Below the pieces are notes generated by a model. That model was given only the letters and a program-made list of their open reading frames with translations, was not told the origin of the DNA and searched no databases. From Lantana camara (lineage: Eukaryota > Streptophyta > Magnoliopsida > Lamiales > Verbenaceae), in NCBI GenBank assembly GCA_037501455.1, contig CM074863.1, forward strand, positions 10,226,001-10,290,000: a stretch of DNA of 64,000 nucleotides. Reading direction: 5' to 3'. Positions 9,326-20,465 of this stretch are shown here, piece by piece. How positions within the stretch are numbered: position 1 is the first letter of the stretch; each line of letters starts with the position of its first letter. The translations under genes were made by a program, and so were the position numbers.

Positions 9326-10185
9326 TGATGAGACCTAAAATCATGCTCGAATCAGAGCCGTCCACGTGTCAGCACATCGCTGGCTAAGGCCAAGACGCTC
9401 GCATTGATGGGCTCGTGAGCCTTCCCAGCCCACTCATTTGCCAGCTAATATAAACCGTCAAGCCTCGGACGACAATTCAAGTAAAGGGCCAGAACTGACG
9501 AGTTTGACGCTCGCACCTCGGCCCTCAGGGTTACCCTTCTCAGGGAAGCACCCACATGGGGGGCCCCATTAATGACGCTCGTGATTTCGGCGCTCAAGGG
9601 TCATCTATCATGGGGAGCCCATCTGTGGATTGTTCGAGCGTCACCAACGCTCGGGAGCGACCCTACTTCTCATGCGATGGATCCTAGCCTTCACAAGCGG
9701 GTTTTGGTCCGTCATCCCGCGCGACCCTCGCCAACAACCTCTGACACAAAGGTAGTGCGCACCATTGTACCTGACACGCCGCCTCCTTTGCAGAAACGTC
9801 ACTCTCACACCCTCACAGGCTGCCACGTGTTAGGGCAACACAGGTTTGGGACCACACGGTCAATTTACCCATTTACCCTCACCCCTAACATATAAATAAG
9901 GGGAGAACACATGCATTCTCCCCCAAGTCATCTTCTTCACAAAATACCGCACAACCGAACTGGGCATCATCTTTCCTCTGCATCTTCATCTTCTCAAAAG
10001 TCTCATATACTCCACCATTTTCTGCACCTTTGCTGCACGATTTCTTGGTGTTATCCTAGCTGGAAGAACCCACGCTCATTGGAAACCCAGTTCCTGAGGC
10101 TCCTTCGCCTGTGATGGTCTTCCCTCCTACATACAAATTCTAAAGTGATTGGTGTCTAAATCCTTCACAAGTTTCTGCACCATCA
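9326..10185 (+). repeat. 3' LTR of Tat element 1 (860 bp)
   Basis: Begins TGATGAGACC and ends TTCTGCACCATCA, so the ends form the five-base inverted repeat TGATG/CATCA found in all Tat LTRs here. It shares long blocks with the solo LTR 36294-37133, and the last 120 bp (ggtgttatcctagctggaag...) also match the LTRs of element 2. The target duplication cannot be tested, since the 5' end of the element is outside the window. Confidence 0.9.
9891..9898 (+). promoter_or_regulatory. TATA box of the element 1 LTR
   Basis: TATAAATA in the LTR, followed by aggggagaacacatgc. The solo LTR 36294-37133 has the same motif at 36857-36864, and the element 2 LTRs have it on the minus strand. This is the expected sense promoter of the element. 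Confidence 0.55.
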
Positions 10186-10377
10186 TTTTGCGCATATTTT
10201 TTGATTTTTTTTAAAATCCACATAATACAACTTCAAACATTAAAAAAAAAATAAAGAAAATGAATCTAAAATAATCTATCACTTTATTATTTACAATTAT
10301 ATTCTTTTTCAAAAAAAATTACAACTACATCCAAAAAAATATATAAATATGTTATATATTATACGTATATAATTGTA

Positions 10378-10426
<49 letters not shown>

Positions 10427-10565
10427 CATATACTAGTTACAAACCCGTGCCAAGGCACGTGATACAATCAATTAAAAATACATACAAGATTATCTTTAAA
10501 AACACATATAAATGTTTACATATTCATTGGTAAAAATCAAATAAAAAAACTCAAAAACACATATA
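10186..10565. other. AT-rich flank with motif GTGCCAAGGCAC
   Basis: No coding signal. It holds an (AT)n tract and, at about 10440-10462, the palindromic acccgtgccaaggcacgtg next to actagttac. Phrases of this kind recur near termini of short plant repeats, but no matching end was found. The Tekay-like LTR at 10571 inserted into this sequence. Confidence 0.4.
10382..10422. repeat. (AT)n microsatellite
   Basis: An uninterrupted AT dinucleotide tract of about 41 bp, shortly downstream of the element 1 LTR. Confidence 0.95.
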
Positions 10566-10570
10566 GTACA

Positions 10571-13500
10571 TGTAGCGCCCCAAGCGGAAGGTGCCACATC
10601 CTCCGCACCGAGACCCGATTCGCATATGAAATGGAGAGTTCATACACGTGCCAGGCCACGGCGAACGGAGACTCACTCACATACTAGGCTAGGCGGGAAC
10701 TAAACTTTCGAAACCAAATAACAAGTGCGGAAGCAATGCAAGTAATCTCTTACCAGTAAAAGCAAAATAACGGGTTCACTCTATCCCTAGAAGCCTGTCC
10801 CAAAATAATAATATAATGTCAATATAATTCATGGTACTTAAACAATTTACAATATGAAATGAAGTGACTCGGACTAGACCACAAGACTCGACAGACTCAA
10901 ACTCCCGCCTAGCGCTCCAAAACCTGTAAAATCTGAAAATAAAGCCGGGTTCAGTCTGTAAGAGACTGGTGGGTATAAAACAGGGCATATCATAATTAAT
11001 ATAGCAGAACTTAAGCACACCCACATGCAAGCTATAATCCCGTGCGATATTTTTAAGATATTTCCCAAGTGGGTGAAAACAAAGAAAAACAATGCTCGGG
11101 ATTACAACCTTCAATTTCATTAATTCATAATCATACATGCGGTCATTACGTGAGCCCTGGCGAGTGGGCGAATTCTCCAACCTTCTCCTCGTGTGTGCAT
11201 AGTTTATTTGTTCGTTCATTACCGATCATACAACAGACATATATTCATAATCATGCATTCATAACATTTCATTCATAATCATGCTTTCATACCTAAACAA
11301 TTACACCTTTTCCCTCCAACTAGAAACGCGTCTACCATGCGCAGTGGAAGACATTGTCCTGGTGGACCATGGGCGAACCCATGCCACTAACAGGTTTTGT
11401 TCTTCCCGATGGTGTAATCGGTGTCCCAGGGGGACCCATCCAGGAGAACGCGTCTCCCAATCAATGCGGCTAGTGGGGGTCCATAAAGCCCCAAAAGCCT
11501 GATTCTCTTTCCTCGTTAAAACTCCTAGCGAAGTCGGTTACGTCGTAATTCATGGTAGGACTAGTACACGGGATCACCGTCAGCCCTTGCCTCTCCGGAT
11601 AGCCACGTGCATCAAGTCCCTGGGCCCATGCGTTCAATCATGCTCTCGCCAAAAACATAGGTTAGGATTCATAAAAGAAAAGGCTTACATTGGAAATTAT
11701 TTACTCTTGAAAGACTCGATATATATATATTTATAATACTTTGGATCAAAACTTTCACATAAGGGTATATCGGGTCGATTCATATCTAATAGAAGAGAAA
11801 CCCACCTTTACACCTTACCGAACATTACCAAGAAGAAAAGAAGGCTGAAAGTAACCTATGAACCCGGCACATCTCCGCCCTGGAGAAGACTGTACAAAGG
11901 AGAACATAGTGTAGTCGTGAGACTTGAGACTCTAAATGAACCATATAAGACGTACGGCAATGCATTAACATGCTATGACATGTATATGAAGTAGTAACGT
12001 GCCAAGAAAGGTTTATGTATACAATTAGTGTCACTTAGGCACGTAAATCATTCAATCCCTCATCACACGAATGAATCGTGTCCAATCATGGTCATTCATA
12101 TCATGACACATTGCAGTACATATTAATAATGCATACGAATCATTTATGGATGAAAGGATTCCATTAAACATATAAGGAATGCAAAGGGTGCGTATTAGAT
12201 GTCACAAGATTGAACTTACGTCACATTAGGTCATAACTTTGTATACAACACCAAAATCATATCATAAATCCACAATGAGGAGCATAGCATGCAATGGATC
12301 AAGTTAATGAAGTACATGATTCATAACCAAGGTATGAGAGATCATATAATACTCCACGAAACAACATAGAACACAAAAGAGGTAAGGACATTGAAAGAGG
12401 TAGCACGTAGGACATATAAGATCATATCTTGCACATTTCATATCACTTGAATCTATAAACTTGATACATTAATCTTAACACATAATAATATATGTTAACA
12501 TAACATAGAAGTCATAAAAGCGGTGGGGGAAGATCAAACGAGCGACGAAAAACGAAACCGGAGTGTCAAAAACCGGAAGGACAGAATCCATCCCCATGGA
12601 TTTATCCACCCCCATGGATTCTGGTCAGAAACACCACTGACTCAAATCCACCCTCGTGGATTTAGGTCAGTGGCAAAAAACACACAACAAGCAGGGCAAA
12701 ACTCATGCCAAACCATATAAACATCAAACTAACACATATAGGTAAGTTAAGGTAGCAAGAATTCATGCATTTCAAGCCAATTAATGGTCCAAAGTTGCAA
12801 CAACTCATGCTAGGAAAGAAGAAAGATCAAGTTCATGCAAAACCTCCAAATTTCATTAATGGTAAAATCATGAATCCTAATCCACCACCTAAACCAAGTT
12901 CATACATATCACAAATGATGTCTTAGGAACAAAATACATGCTTCATACTAAAAGAATTCACAAGATCTCATGCAAGAATCATCAAAATTTCACAAAACCT
13001 TACTATTCATCATCTTCTCCAATCCTAACTCAAAACATGGTAAAATCATGCAATATGGGACTTAAAATAACTACAAGAAGATACACAACATAAAAATAAG
13101 CTTACATTTCAAATTGGAGAAGAAATGGATGTGAGATGAGCTCAAAATCTCAAATGGGGCAAAAGGGTTCTTCTTTCTCTTCCTTTCTTCCTTCTCTTCT
13201 TTCTTTGGCTGAAAATATCTTGTTTTGGGGGGGGGGGGGGGGGGTGGGATTTCGTGTGAGGGCTGATAGGGAGAGAGAGGGAGTGTGCAAGTGGGGTTAG
13301 GGTCAATGGGTAGGTCATAGGTGTGTTAATTTAGGTCCGTAGCTTAGGTAGAGTCATGAATGGTCGTTTTAGACGCGAGTTGCTCATTTCGGTTGAAATT
13401 TAGGGGTCCAAATGGTATTAGAAAAGTATGATGCTTAACCCATTGTCTCCGAATTGTCGATACGAATCCAATGGAGGTGACGGAACTCGATTCCGAATTC

Positions 13501-13824
13501 CCGCGCTCAAGATATACCGCCCGGAACACAAGGTACGCTAAATGCTCTTTAGCTCCCTTTTCGGTTCCGATCACATAAACGAACACAAAACTCAAACATG
13601 CGAGAATGAAATCATGAAACAAACTAATAAACATGATCATAAGACACATAATTCACTCATGCCAAGTTTTCACGAAAAACGAAAATCAAGTCGAATAAGA
13701 ACGATACTTAAACATAAGCATATATGCACAAACGTTCAAGAATTCATATATATAATTAATTTAATTGCACATATTGGTAAACACATACGTCATGCTTAAA
13801 CCACTGAAAAACTGGGGCGTTACA
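10571..13824 (-). mobile_element. Tekay/Del-like solo LTR, 3254 bp, with 5-bp target duplication
   Basis: The plus strand begins TGTAGCGCCCC and ends GGGGCGTTACA, so the ends are near-perfect inverted repeats. They are flanked by the direct duplication gtaca (10566-10570 and 13825-13829). Orientation is minus: the rc of the left end (ggatgtggcacc...GGGGCGCTACA) matches the 3' ends of the Tekay-like LTRs at 1-168 and 32885. No retrotransposon coding sequence lies inside, so this is a solo LTR left by recombination. Long LTRs starting TGTAACGCCCC are typical of Tekay/Del chromoviruses. It contains a run of 18 or so G near 13226 and short repeats at 12585-12674. Confidence 0.85.
12585..12674. 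repeat. short repeats of a partly palindromic ATCCACCCCCATGGAT unit
   Basis: Three copies of an AATCCAYCCYCRTGGATTT-like unit lie inside the solo LTR. The second and third are separated by ctggtcagaaacaccactga, and aggtcagtgg follows. Each unit is nearly self-complementary around ccatgg. Confidence 0.6.
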
Positions 13825-13829
13825 GTACA

Positions 13830-14931
13830 CATTTATATGTTAACGTTTTAAAAGATATTGAATTATAAATATGAAAAATCATATAAATAAAGAAATTGAA
13901 ACTTTCCAACGTGATTGTTGAGACAAATTTTATAGGTACTAAATAAACCTGAAAAATATATATATGATCTGCAAACTCAAAAATATGCATAAAATAATAA
14001 CAATGTAATGAAATAATAATATATAAAAATAGTAGTATATATATATATAATGTAAACCAAAAATAAAATATAAAAAAATATTAAAAATATATCAACAGTG
14101 TGGTCAAATATCAAATAAGAAAAACATAACAAATAAGATGCAAAAATATAATAATTGAGATACTTGAAGTATAAACAAACACATGGAGAAAGAAAAATTT
14201 TGATGGAGAAAAACATAAAATGGAGAACTTACACATAAACAAATGGAATGCAAAACCCCCTTGGATGCGCTTGTGTTAAAAAAAAAAAAAAAAAAAATTG
14301 GAATGCAAAACTTTACATAGATGGAGAATAATACTGGATGATGAATGTAGAACTTTGAAAGACGAGTAAAAAGCAATGTAGAACTTTTGGAAGACGTATT
14401 TAAAGCATGTGACTCCTAACAAACTTTATACTACTTTTTTTTTATTTTTTTTTATTTTTTATTCTAGATATCAAAAGATTTTTGAATTTGAATGTTTTAT
14501 CAATATACTAATTTAAATTTAAAATTTAATATTACTAAATATAAAGGTTTATGCTTTAAAAAATATATATATATTTTAACTAACATATACGGATCTCATT
14601 AGATTGAATTAGATTTTGATAATTCCATTTTGAATTCAATCATTTCTTATTCTCAAATTTTTAGATTTATATGATAATTTTAATTTAAATAGTCTTAATA
14701 TTTTAGATAAATATTAAATAATTAAAAATATTATTTATTTACATAATATAATAAATTTAATGAGATTTCTATCTAACCGATTTTGAGATTTATATGATAA
14801 CAAATTTTGATATTTCAACGATATAGTTGAGTTCTAAATTTTAGATAAACTTAATAAACAAAAGTTATAGATAAATATTAAATATTTTAAAATTATTATT
14901 TATATACATAATATAATAAAATTTAATGAGA
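13830..14931. other. AT-rich sequence without a recognised gene
   Basis: Continuation of the sequence left of the solo LTR. It holds poly-A and poly-T runs (A run about 14278-14298) and related short phrases (tggaatgcaaaac, gtagaactttgaaagacg) repeated once or twice. No coding signal on either strand. Confidence 0.5.
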
Positions 14932-14959
14932 CTATCCACATCAGTGTACATGTGGATAG
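14932..14959. repeat. perfect 10-bp inverted repeat
   Basis: CTATCCACAT (14932-14941) and ATGTGGATAG (14950-14959) flank an 8-base loop. It marks the change from AT-rich to GC-rich sequence. Confidence 0.85.
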
Positions 14960-16056
14960 CCTCGAGGGTTCTGAATTATATAGATTATACAGTAATGATG
15001 ATCGCAGCAGCAGTAGCATCGTTGCGGCCCCCCTCCCTCCGCCCGCACCGTCGCTGCCCACAGTACCGCGTCACCACCGGATAGCACTGTCGTTACTCTC
15101 TCCTAACCCCACCATCTTCCCTCCGAAGTCAACCGTTTTTCCCTCTTTAAATCTGCCACCGTCGCCGCTCATCCCAAATTCCCAAGTCCGCCGCCGCCGC
15201 CACCCCCCCCCCCCCCCCTAGTCCACCGCCACACAACCCTTCCCCATTTTAGTCACTTCTCTCATTGTCAAGTCCAGATCCTAAATCTACATCTGAGTAT
15301 TTTCGTGCGTGTATAGAAAATGATCGGGAGGAGAGGGGGGTTGACGGGGTTGATGCCTGCTGGTGGTGGTGTGTTGATGGTGGTGGAGACGCAGGGAGAG
15401 GGGTGGCGATGGACTTGGTGAAAGGGGAAGGCGGTTGGCGCGATGGATGTTGGTGATGGCGAAGGATTTAAGGAAGGGGGCGACGAGATTCGTTTCTGGT
15501 GGTGGTGGAACTACAGGGGAAGGGAGGCGGCTGACTTGGGGGGATAGAGGCTGTGGTGGTGGCAATGACGATGGCGGCGAGTGGGACAGTGGATGGAAGA
15601 CGAAGGCCATGTTGATCTAGATTCTCTCTTAACAATTAAGAAAAAAAGGGGTTTAGTTAAATTTATTTAGAATTTAGATAAAAACTAAAATAAAAATTTT
15701 ATTTTATCTTTTTTATGATATATACATATATATATTCCTTCTATTTGAAAAAATTATAATTACAATATTTTTTATTTTTTATTTTTTATTTTTTTTCATG
15801 TATATATATTTTATTTTTTTAATTGGCACATGACAAGGAGTGTCATTGCCACTCATCAATTTGGACACGTCAACTGATTTCTGGTGATGACTAGACGGTT
15901 TCCGGCAAATTTATCATTAAATTGACACATTTTGAATGTTAATGGATTTTTTTTATCATCGGATAAAAATGTATTCCAAAAATACTAGTGAGGGATAGTT
16001 GGTATCTCATTTTGGTAATTTTTCCTAAATTTAAATATTTAATACCTTTTTCTTCT
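14960..16056. other. GC-rich low-complexity block, then AT-rich DNA
   Basis: Positions 15000-15620 are rich in CCG, GGT and GGA repeats. Open frames on both strands there translate to Pro/Ser- or Gly-rich low-complexity sequence with no domain. This may be a decayed 5' end of a gene but nothing supports a call. After 15630 the sequence is AT-rich. Confidence 0.4.
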
Positions 16057-16064
16057 AAAATATA

Positions 16065-16922
16065 AGGGATAATTACGAACGTCCCCCTGAGGTTTGAGAA
16101 ATTATGAATCCCCCCTAACACGTTATCTCCTCTGTTAAATTTAACAGAATTTGTGAGTTTACTATTTTACCCTTCATATCCTAAAACTCAGGTGGGATAT
16201 ATGTAATAAAAGTCCAAAAACAAGTAGGTTATGTAAGTACTGAAATTCTTGGGGAGTTTGATGTAAGTACTTGAGTTTTTTTTTTTTTTTTTTTTTTTTT
16301 TGGGGGTGGGGGGGGGGGGGGGGGGTTGGTTTAGCAAAAAATGCTACTTGATGATATTTTGACGTTTTAATAATTCACTAATTTTATTCCTAAAGTTTAT
16401 GGATACCAAATATTTTTAGAAAACAAAAAATTGGGCATGCATATTTATATTAGAATGATATTCGTATTTAAAGTACGTGTATTAGAAATCACCGACGTTT
16501 AAAATATTTGTTTAAATAATTCTGATGGATATTATGTAAATTTAATGTTTTTTTATGATTTTTTTTTTTGATTGAAAAATTTTATTATTTTAAATGAACA
16601 AAGTTTAAAAAAATTATAAAATTTCAAATTAAAAAATACAAATTTAACCAACATTACAAATATATCCTTACAATTTCAATAGTATTACAAAATACCCCCC
16701 AAAGTTTCAACATTATTACAATATGCCCCCAAGGATAGGATTGAAATTTTTTAAAAATAATATTGCTAACGTTATCAAAACTTAACATCGTTATTAACGG
16801 TTGGGGGAATTTGTGAGAGAGAATGTAAACCTCAGGGGGGGTGGGGGGTGTTCCTAATTTCTCAATCCTCAGGAGTAATATATAATTTCGACATACTTTA
16901 AGGGGTTGTTCGTAATTATCTC
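16065..16922. mobile_element. non-autonomous TIR element (858 bp) with 8-bp target duplication
   Basis: The left end (aggGATAATTACGAACgtCCCCctgAGG) and the reverse complement of the right end (gaGATAATTACGAACaaCCCCttaAAG) are imperfect terminal inverted repeats. They are flanked by the direct repeat aaaatata (16057-16064 and 16923-16930). Both arms also carry inner copies of CCCCCTGAGGTTT and TTGAGAAATTA phrases. No transposase frame is present. An 8-bp (perhaps degenerate 9-bp) duplication fits hAT or Mutator-like families; which one is not decided. The interior holds a long T run and a G run (about 16278-16326). Confidence 0.7.
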
Positions 16923-16959
16923 AAAATATAATCAGTAACTTAACCGATATTTTATATGG

Positions 16960-17779
16960 TGATGGGTTCCGAATGGGGGGATCAGAATCCGATCACTTTA
17001 TAATTTGTTTTGAGTGGGGAAGCCGCCGGAATTTCGCCGGAGAGGATGATGTTCTACCTGCTAGGACAAACACACTGAAGTGTCAGAAGGCCAAGCTGGG
17101 GGGACCGGGGGTGATACCCAGTTTGGCTCTCCGACGCTCAAGTTAGATGATGATCTGAAAGAGGAAATGTAAGCTAAGTGTGAATTACAGTAATGAAGGT
17201 CCCTTACAGTAAAGGAGATGACTCTGTTTATTTATAGTTGAGGGTTGGTCAAGGACCCTTTGGTCATTTGCCTCATGTGGTCCTGGCCGAATGTTGCCCT
17301 AACACGTGGCGCTGTGAGAGAGAAACCTAAGAGGAATCTTCTGCGAAAGCTGCTAAGAGTTAGTGTTGGCAACAGTGGCAGGTGCGCGGGCATGTACGGT
17401 GTGTCAGAGAGCCGTTTGGGGGTTTGGTAACGAGGGCTTAAGAGCACGCTCGTGACAACCAGAAGCCTTGGAGGCCAAGATATCCGCTAGGGGATGAGGG
17501 CTAGAGCTTCTCCGAGGGAATGTAGCGCTCGAAGAAGGCTCGCTTAGATTGATTGAGGTACCAGTCATGCAGTACCAACGACGCTTGTGGAAGAGCGGTA
17601 AGAGCGATAATGTTGATGCGCGTGTATCCATAGCAGAGTTCACGCGTGTCCTTGCGGGATGCCAGCGCTCGAGGGTTTGAGCGCTCGTATATATATCTGA
17701 TGCAATCTTAGAGAAGCAAGTGCCATCATCCTAAGGTGCCACGTGCCAAGATGAGGACAAGCGTGTTTTGACCCCATCA
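16960..17779 (-). mobile_element. Tat-type solo LTR (820 bp) with 5-bp target duplication
   Basis: The plus strand reads TGATGGGTTC...GACCCCATCA, flanked by tatgg (16955-16959 and 17780-17784). The minus-strand orientation is inferred from the start TGATGGGGTCAAAACACGC, which resembles the start of the element 2 LTR (TGATGGGCCCAAATCACGC), and from a minus-strand TATA box (ctataaataaac, near 17228-17237). No internal coding sequence. It is more diverged from the two Tat LTR types elsewhere in the window than they are in their 3' ends. Confidence 0.82.
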
Positions 17780-17784
17780 TATGG

Positions 17785-18645
17785 CCTATTTGATATTCTT
17801 AATAATATCTGTAATATCTTTTATTAAAATAATTCAATTAGTTATTTCTAAAAAAATATATGATATGTAGTTGTTGAGTGCTATGCATATCATAAAATCT
17901 TATAAATATATATATAATATATGAAGTATATAATATATAATTGTATATAACGGAAATAATAATAATTTATAATAATTTTCAATTACGTTAAATATAATAT
18001 AACTATAATAATTCCATGCATAACATGAATCACATGTTATCCATTCATAGCATGGGTCACATACTAGTATACTAATAATCCACTACATAACATAGAACCG
18101 AACTATTCAAATACTTTGAAACAATATAAACGTTTATTTTTTTCCATTACTTTAGCATGAATGACCTGTAGGATTTATTTTTTAAAAAAATATATGACAA
18201 TAAAAATTACATTAAAAACACACCAAAAATAATCAATAATTGAATAGTGAAAAGTGAAAACGCACCACTAATGTATATATATTTATAAAAATATTATTTT
18301 ATAGTATCATAATGTGTTGGATATTCGTATCGAACGCTCATATCAAACACTGTTCACATAAAATTTGTTAAAAAAATTATATGATCATATATGAAATGAA
18401 TGTTGTGTGATGGTGTCTTGTCGGAAATTTATGTTGATAGCATGCTTATATGTTTGTAAAAAATTTGTTACGCATCCACATACTTTTTTTTTTTTTACAA
18501 ACACAGAGACAGAGGTGAGCTCTATCAACAAGTCTAACACCATAATCTTAAATTGATTCATCCTGAAAAAATAATATCCTAAACCAAAGACCGAGAAAAG
18601 AATATTTTCATTGGTGAGCCCTATCAATAATTCATCGGCATAAAT
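17785..18645. other. AT-rich intergenic sequence
   Basis: No coding signal. It would include the 3' untranslated region of the F-box gene on the minus strand. Confidence 0.5.
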
Positions 18646-19890
18646 TTAATAAAGAGAGTTCTTAATCCAAAAACCGTAATCTACATGCCTCAGCCCATCA
18701 GCTCCTTTGCCAGCAAAATCGCCTGCAACGGAGTGATACATTCTGGTGGTCAGAGAATACATAACGCCGCTCTTGCCGTGGAACTTGTTGAAGTATATCT
18801 TGTTGGCCATTCCGCTGATAGCACACGTCTCAGCAAATGAACCGTACTGGCTAACATACAAACATTTGTTCCCCAAACTGTCAAGCTTCCTCCAACGAAT
18901 TTCGGTTAAATCCAACTTCTTAACACTAACTCGTCTATCATCATTTGTTACGAATACACCCCATATTTCTCCATCCACTTCTGCCATGTAACTCTCATGA
19001 CTCAACGGCCTCCTCAATATTTCATGTTTCTCTTCTTCTTCTCCGGCCTCCTCTGTTTCTTCTTCAACTATTTCAGCATCCTCCTCTTCTTCGTCCGTCA
19101 ACTCTTCCTCCTCGACGCATTCCTCAACTATTTCAGCTTCCTCCTCTTCTTCGTCTGTCAACTCTTCTTCCTCAACGCGAAACACTGTCCATCGGTTTTC
19201 ATCTTTTCTTGGATCGAATGTACCGATTTCTCTTGTTTCGTAGTCCACCAGATAGTACATTCCGCCATGAAAAAGTGGGGGACAATCTGATATGCAAAAC
19301 AATCGTTCGCCATGCTGACAGGTCTCCGATTTCCAATCTTCGTCCCCAACTTTAATGAGTCCAAAATCCATCTTCTCGAAACCACTTCCCAGATAGAGTC
19401 CAAAAACATAACAATCTGAGGAAGTTGGTGAAGAGGTGAAACACGCCCACACGAAAGAATTAGTGACCGGGGGGAGTTCAATTTTTTCTTTAGTGAACGG
19501 ATTAAAGAAAAATAAAGTGCGTTGGTGAGCCATTAGGAGCCATCCGGATTTGGAGAAGTAGATTTGAGAATCCATCAGCTCAGGGAAATCCAAGGAGTAA
19601 AACTCATTGTGCAGCGAATGGTAAACTTTCCAGGAGGTGGTGCCCTGTAGCCAGTACATAAGGCACGGCCAGTCAGAATCAGGCGAATTCACGGGCAGCG
19701 GCAACGTTGGCTTAACGGGAAAAATCGAATACCATGACTTGCAAACCAATTTGAAGTTGTGACGGTCGTTGAAAAACAGCCATGATAATATCAAACTCCA
19801 AACCTCCGGAGGAACATCAGACCAACAACTCTCTGTCTCTGTCTCTGTCTCTGTCTCTGTCTTTTGCAAGATACTTGAGCAACCCGCCAT
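18646..19890 (-). CDS. F-box/DUF295 protein with acidic insert
   Basis: A single-exon frame of 414 residues. Residues about 22-60 (SDVPPEVWSLILSWL, FKLVCKSWYSI) form an F-box; the rest is a DUF295-type (KIB-like) beta-propeller region with GWLLMAHQRTLFFFNPFTKEKIELPP. Plant F-box proteins of this type act as the substrate-binding subunit of SCF ubiquitin ligases; the substrate is unknown. A Thr-Glu repeat (TETETETETE) follows the first ten residues. Within the propeller lies a 60-residue acidic segment made of two copies of EEELTDEEEE-AEIVEE. These expansions are unusual for the family. It is divergent from the gene at 20466. ATG 19890 is the only early start before the F-box. Confidence 0.85.
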   Translation of the reverse strand: MAGCSSILQKTETETETETESCWSDVPPEVWSLILSWLFFNDRHNFKLVCKSWYSIFPVKPTLPLPVNSPDSDWPCLMYWLQGTTSWKVYHSLHNEFYSLDFPELMDSQIYFSKSGWLLMAHQRTLFFFNPFTKEKIELPPVTNSFVWACFTSSPTSSDCYVFGLYLGSGFEKMDFGLIKVGDEDWKSETCQHGERLFCISDCPPLFHGGMYYLVDYETREIGTFDPRKDENRWTVFRVEEEELTDEEEEEAEIVEECVEEEELTDEEEEDAEIVEEETEEAGEEEEKHEILRRPLSHESYMAEVDGEIWGVFVTNDDRRVSVKKLDLTEIRWRKLDSLGNKCLYVSQYGSFAETCAISGMANKIYFNKFHGKSGVMYSLTTRMYHSVAGDFAGKGADGLRHVDYGFWIKNSLY

Positions 19891-20465
19891 CTTTGTCGTA
19901 TTATCAACGATTAATCTTATTCTCCTCTTAATAGATTAGCAGATCGACTATCAAGATAGCGTACATAATTGATAATACTGCAAAGGAAAAGGAGAGACCT
20001 AACTGAATAATTGTGAAGCGCGGAAGGGCAATATATTTAACAATTACACCAGAATATTTAATTAGGTCGGTAAATATAACAACGATAGGCCATATATATA
20101 TATAATAGTAAGTAGTTAGTTTTCGTATTCCTAATCGAATAAAAATTCTTTTTTCTTTGAAAATAGGAATATATAGTTCCCTAGTAACTATTATCCATAT
20201 TTTTTCTCGAATAATATTATTTGAAGCGTACAAGTTTAAGTGGGAGACCACTCTCTCTCAAATTGAAACAAGTAATCTAATTGGGACGTTTAATCGGGAC
20301 AGGATACACTGAAACAAATTTAATCGGGACAGGAAATCTTAATCCGATTAGAAATCGACCTTCACTCGTAGCTTTAAATATCACACCGCAATACTTATTC
20401 AAATTCAGATTCAGATCAATTTCTGTGGAAGAATTAATTCAGATCTCTTTCAGCCCTGGCTCTCG
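19891..20465. promoter_or_regulatory. shared upstream region of the two divergent DUF295 genes
   Basis: 575 bp separate the two start codons. For the plus gene, ctttaaatatc near 20373-20382 is a candidate TATA box about 90 bp before ATG 20466. For the minus gene, the rc of aatatattta near 20030 is a possible TATA element about 140 bp upstream. The middle is AT-rich, with a (TA)n patch near 20093-20106. Promoter function is inferred from position only. Confidence 0.4.

Larger units (their letters stand above)
169..10185 (+). mobile_element. Ty3/gypsy Tat/Retand-like element 1, 5'-truncated by an LTR insertion
   Basis: Order on the plus strand: gag remainder, protease, reverse transcriptase, RNase H, second (archaeal-type) RNase H, integrase, a roughly 1-kb spacer, a spliced antisense gene, polypurine tract, 3' LTR. 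The second RNase H between the RT-linked RNase H and integrase is the hallmark of the Tat lineage (Tat, Ogre, Retand), and antisense extra genes between pol and the 3' LTR are known from that lineage. The 5' LTR, primer site and most of gag are missing because of the LTR insertion ending at 168. The element is fairly young: one frameshift in pol and no in-frame stop elsewhere in the two long frames. Confidence 0.9.

Noticed and set aside
9326..10185. Solo LTR
   Set aside because: It is directly preceded by the polypurine tract and element interior, so it is the 3' LTR of element 1. The flanking five bases (ttttg) are not repeated before it.
14932..14959. Hairpin as the 3' end of a Helitron
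   Set aside because: No CTRR end follows at the usual 10-12 bases and no matching TC-type 5' end was found.
15287..15610. Proline-rich reading frame on the minus strand
   Set aside because: Low-complexity translation of GGT/GGA repeats; no domain, start context or splice pattern to support a gene.
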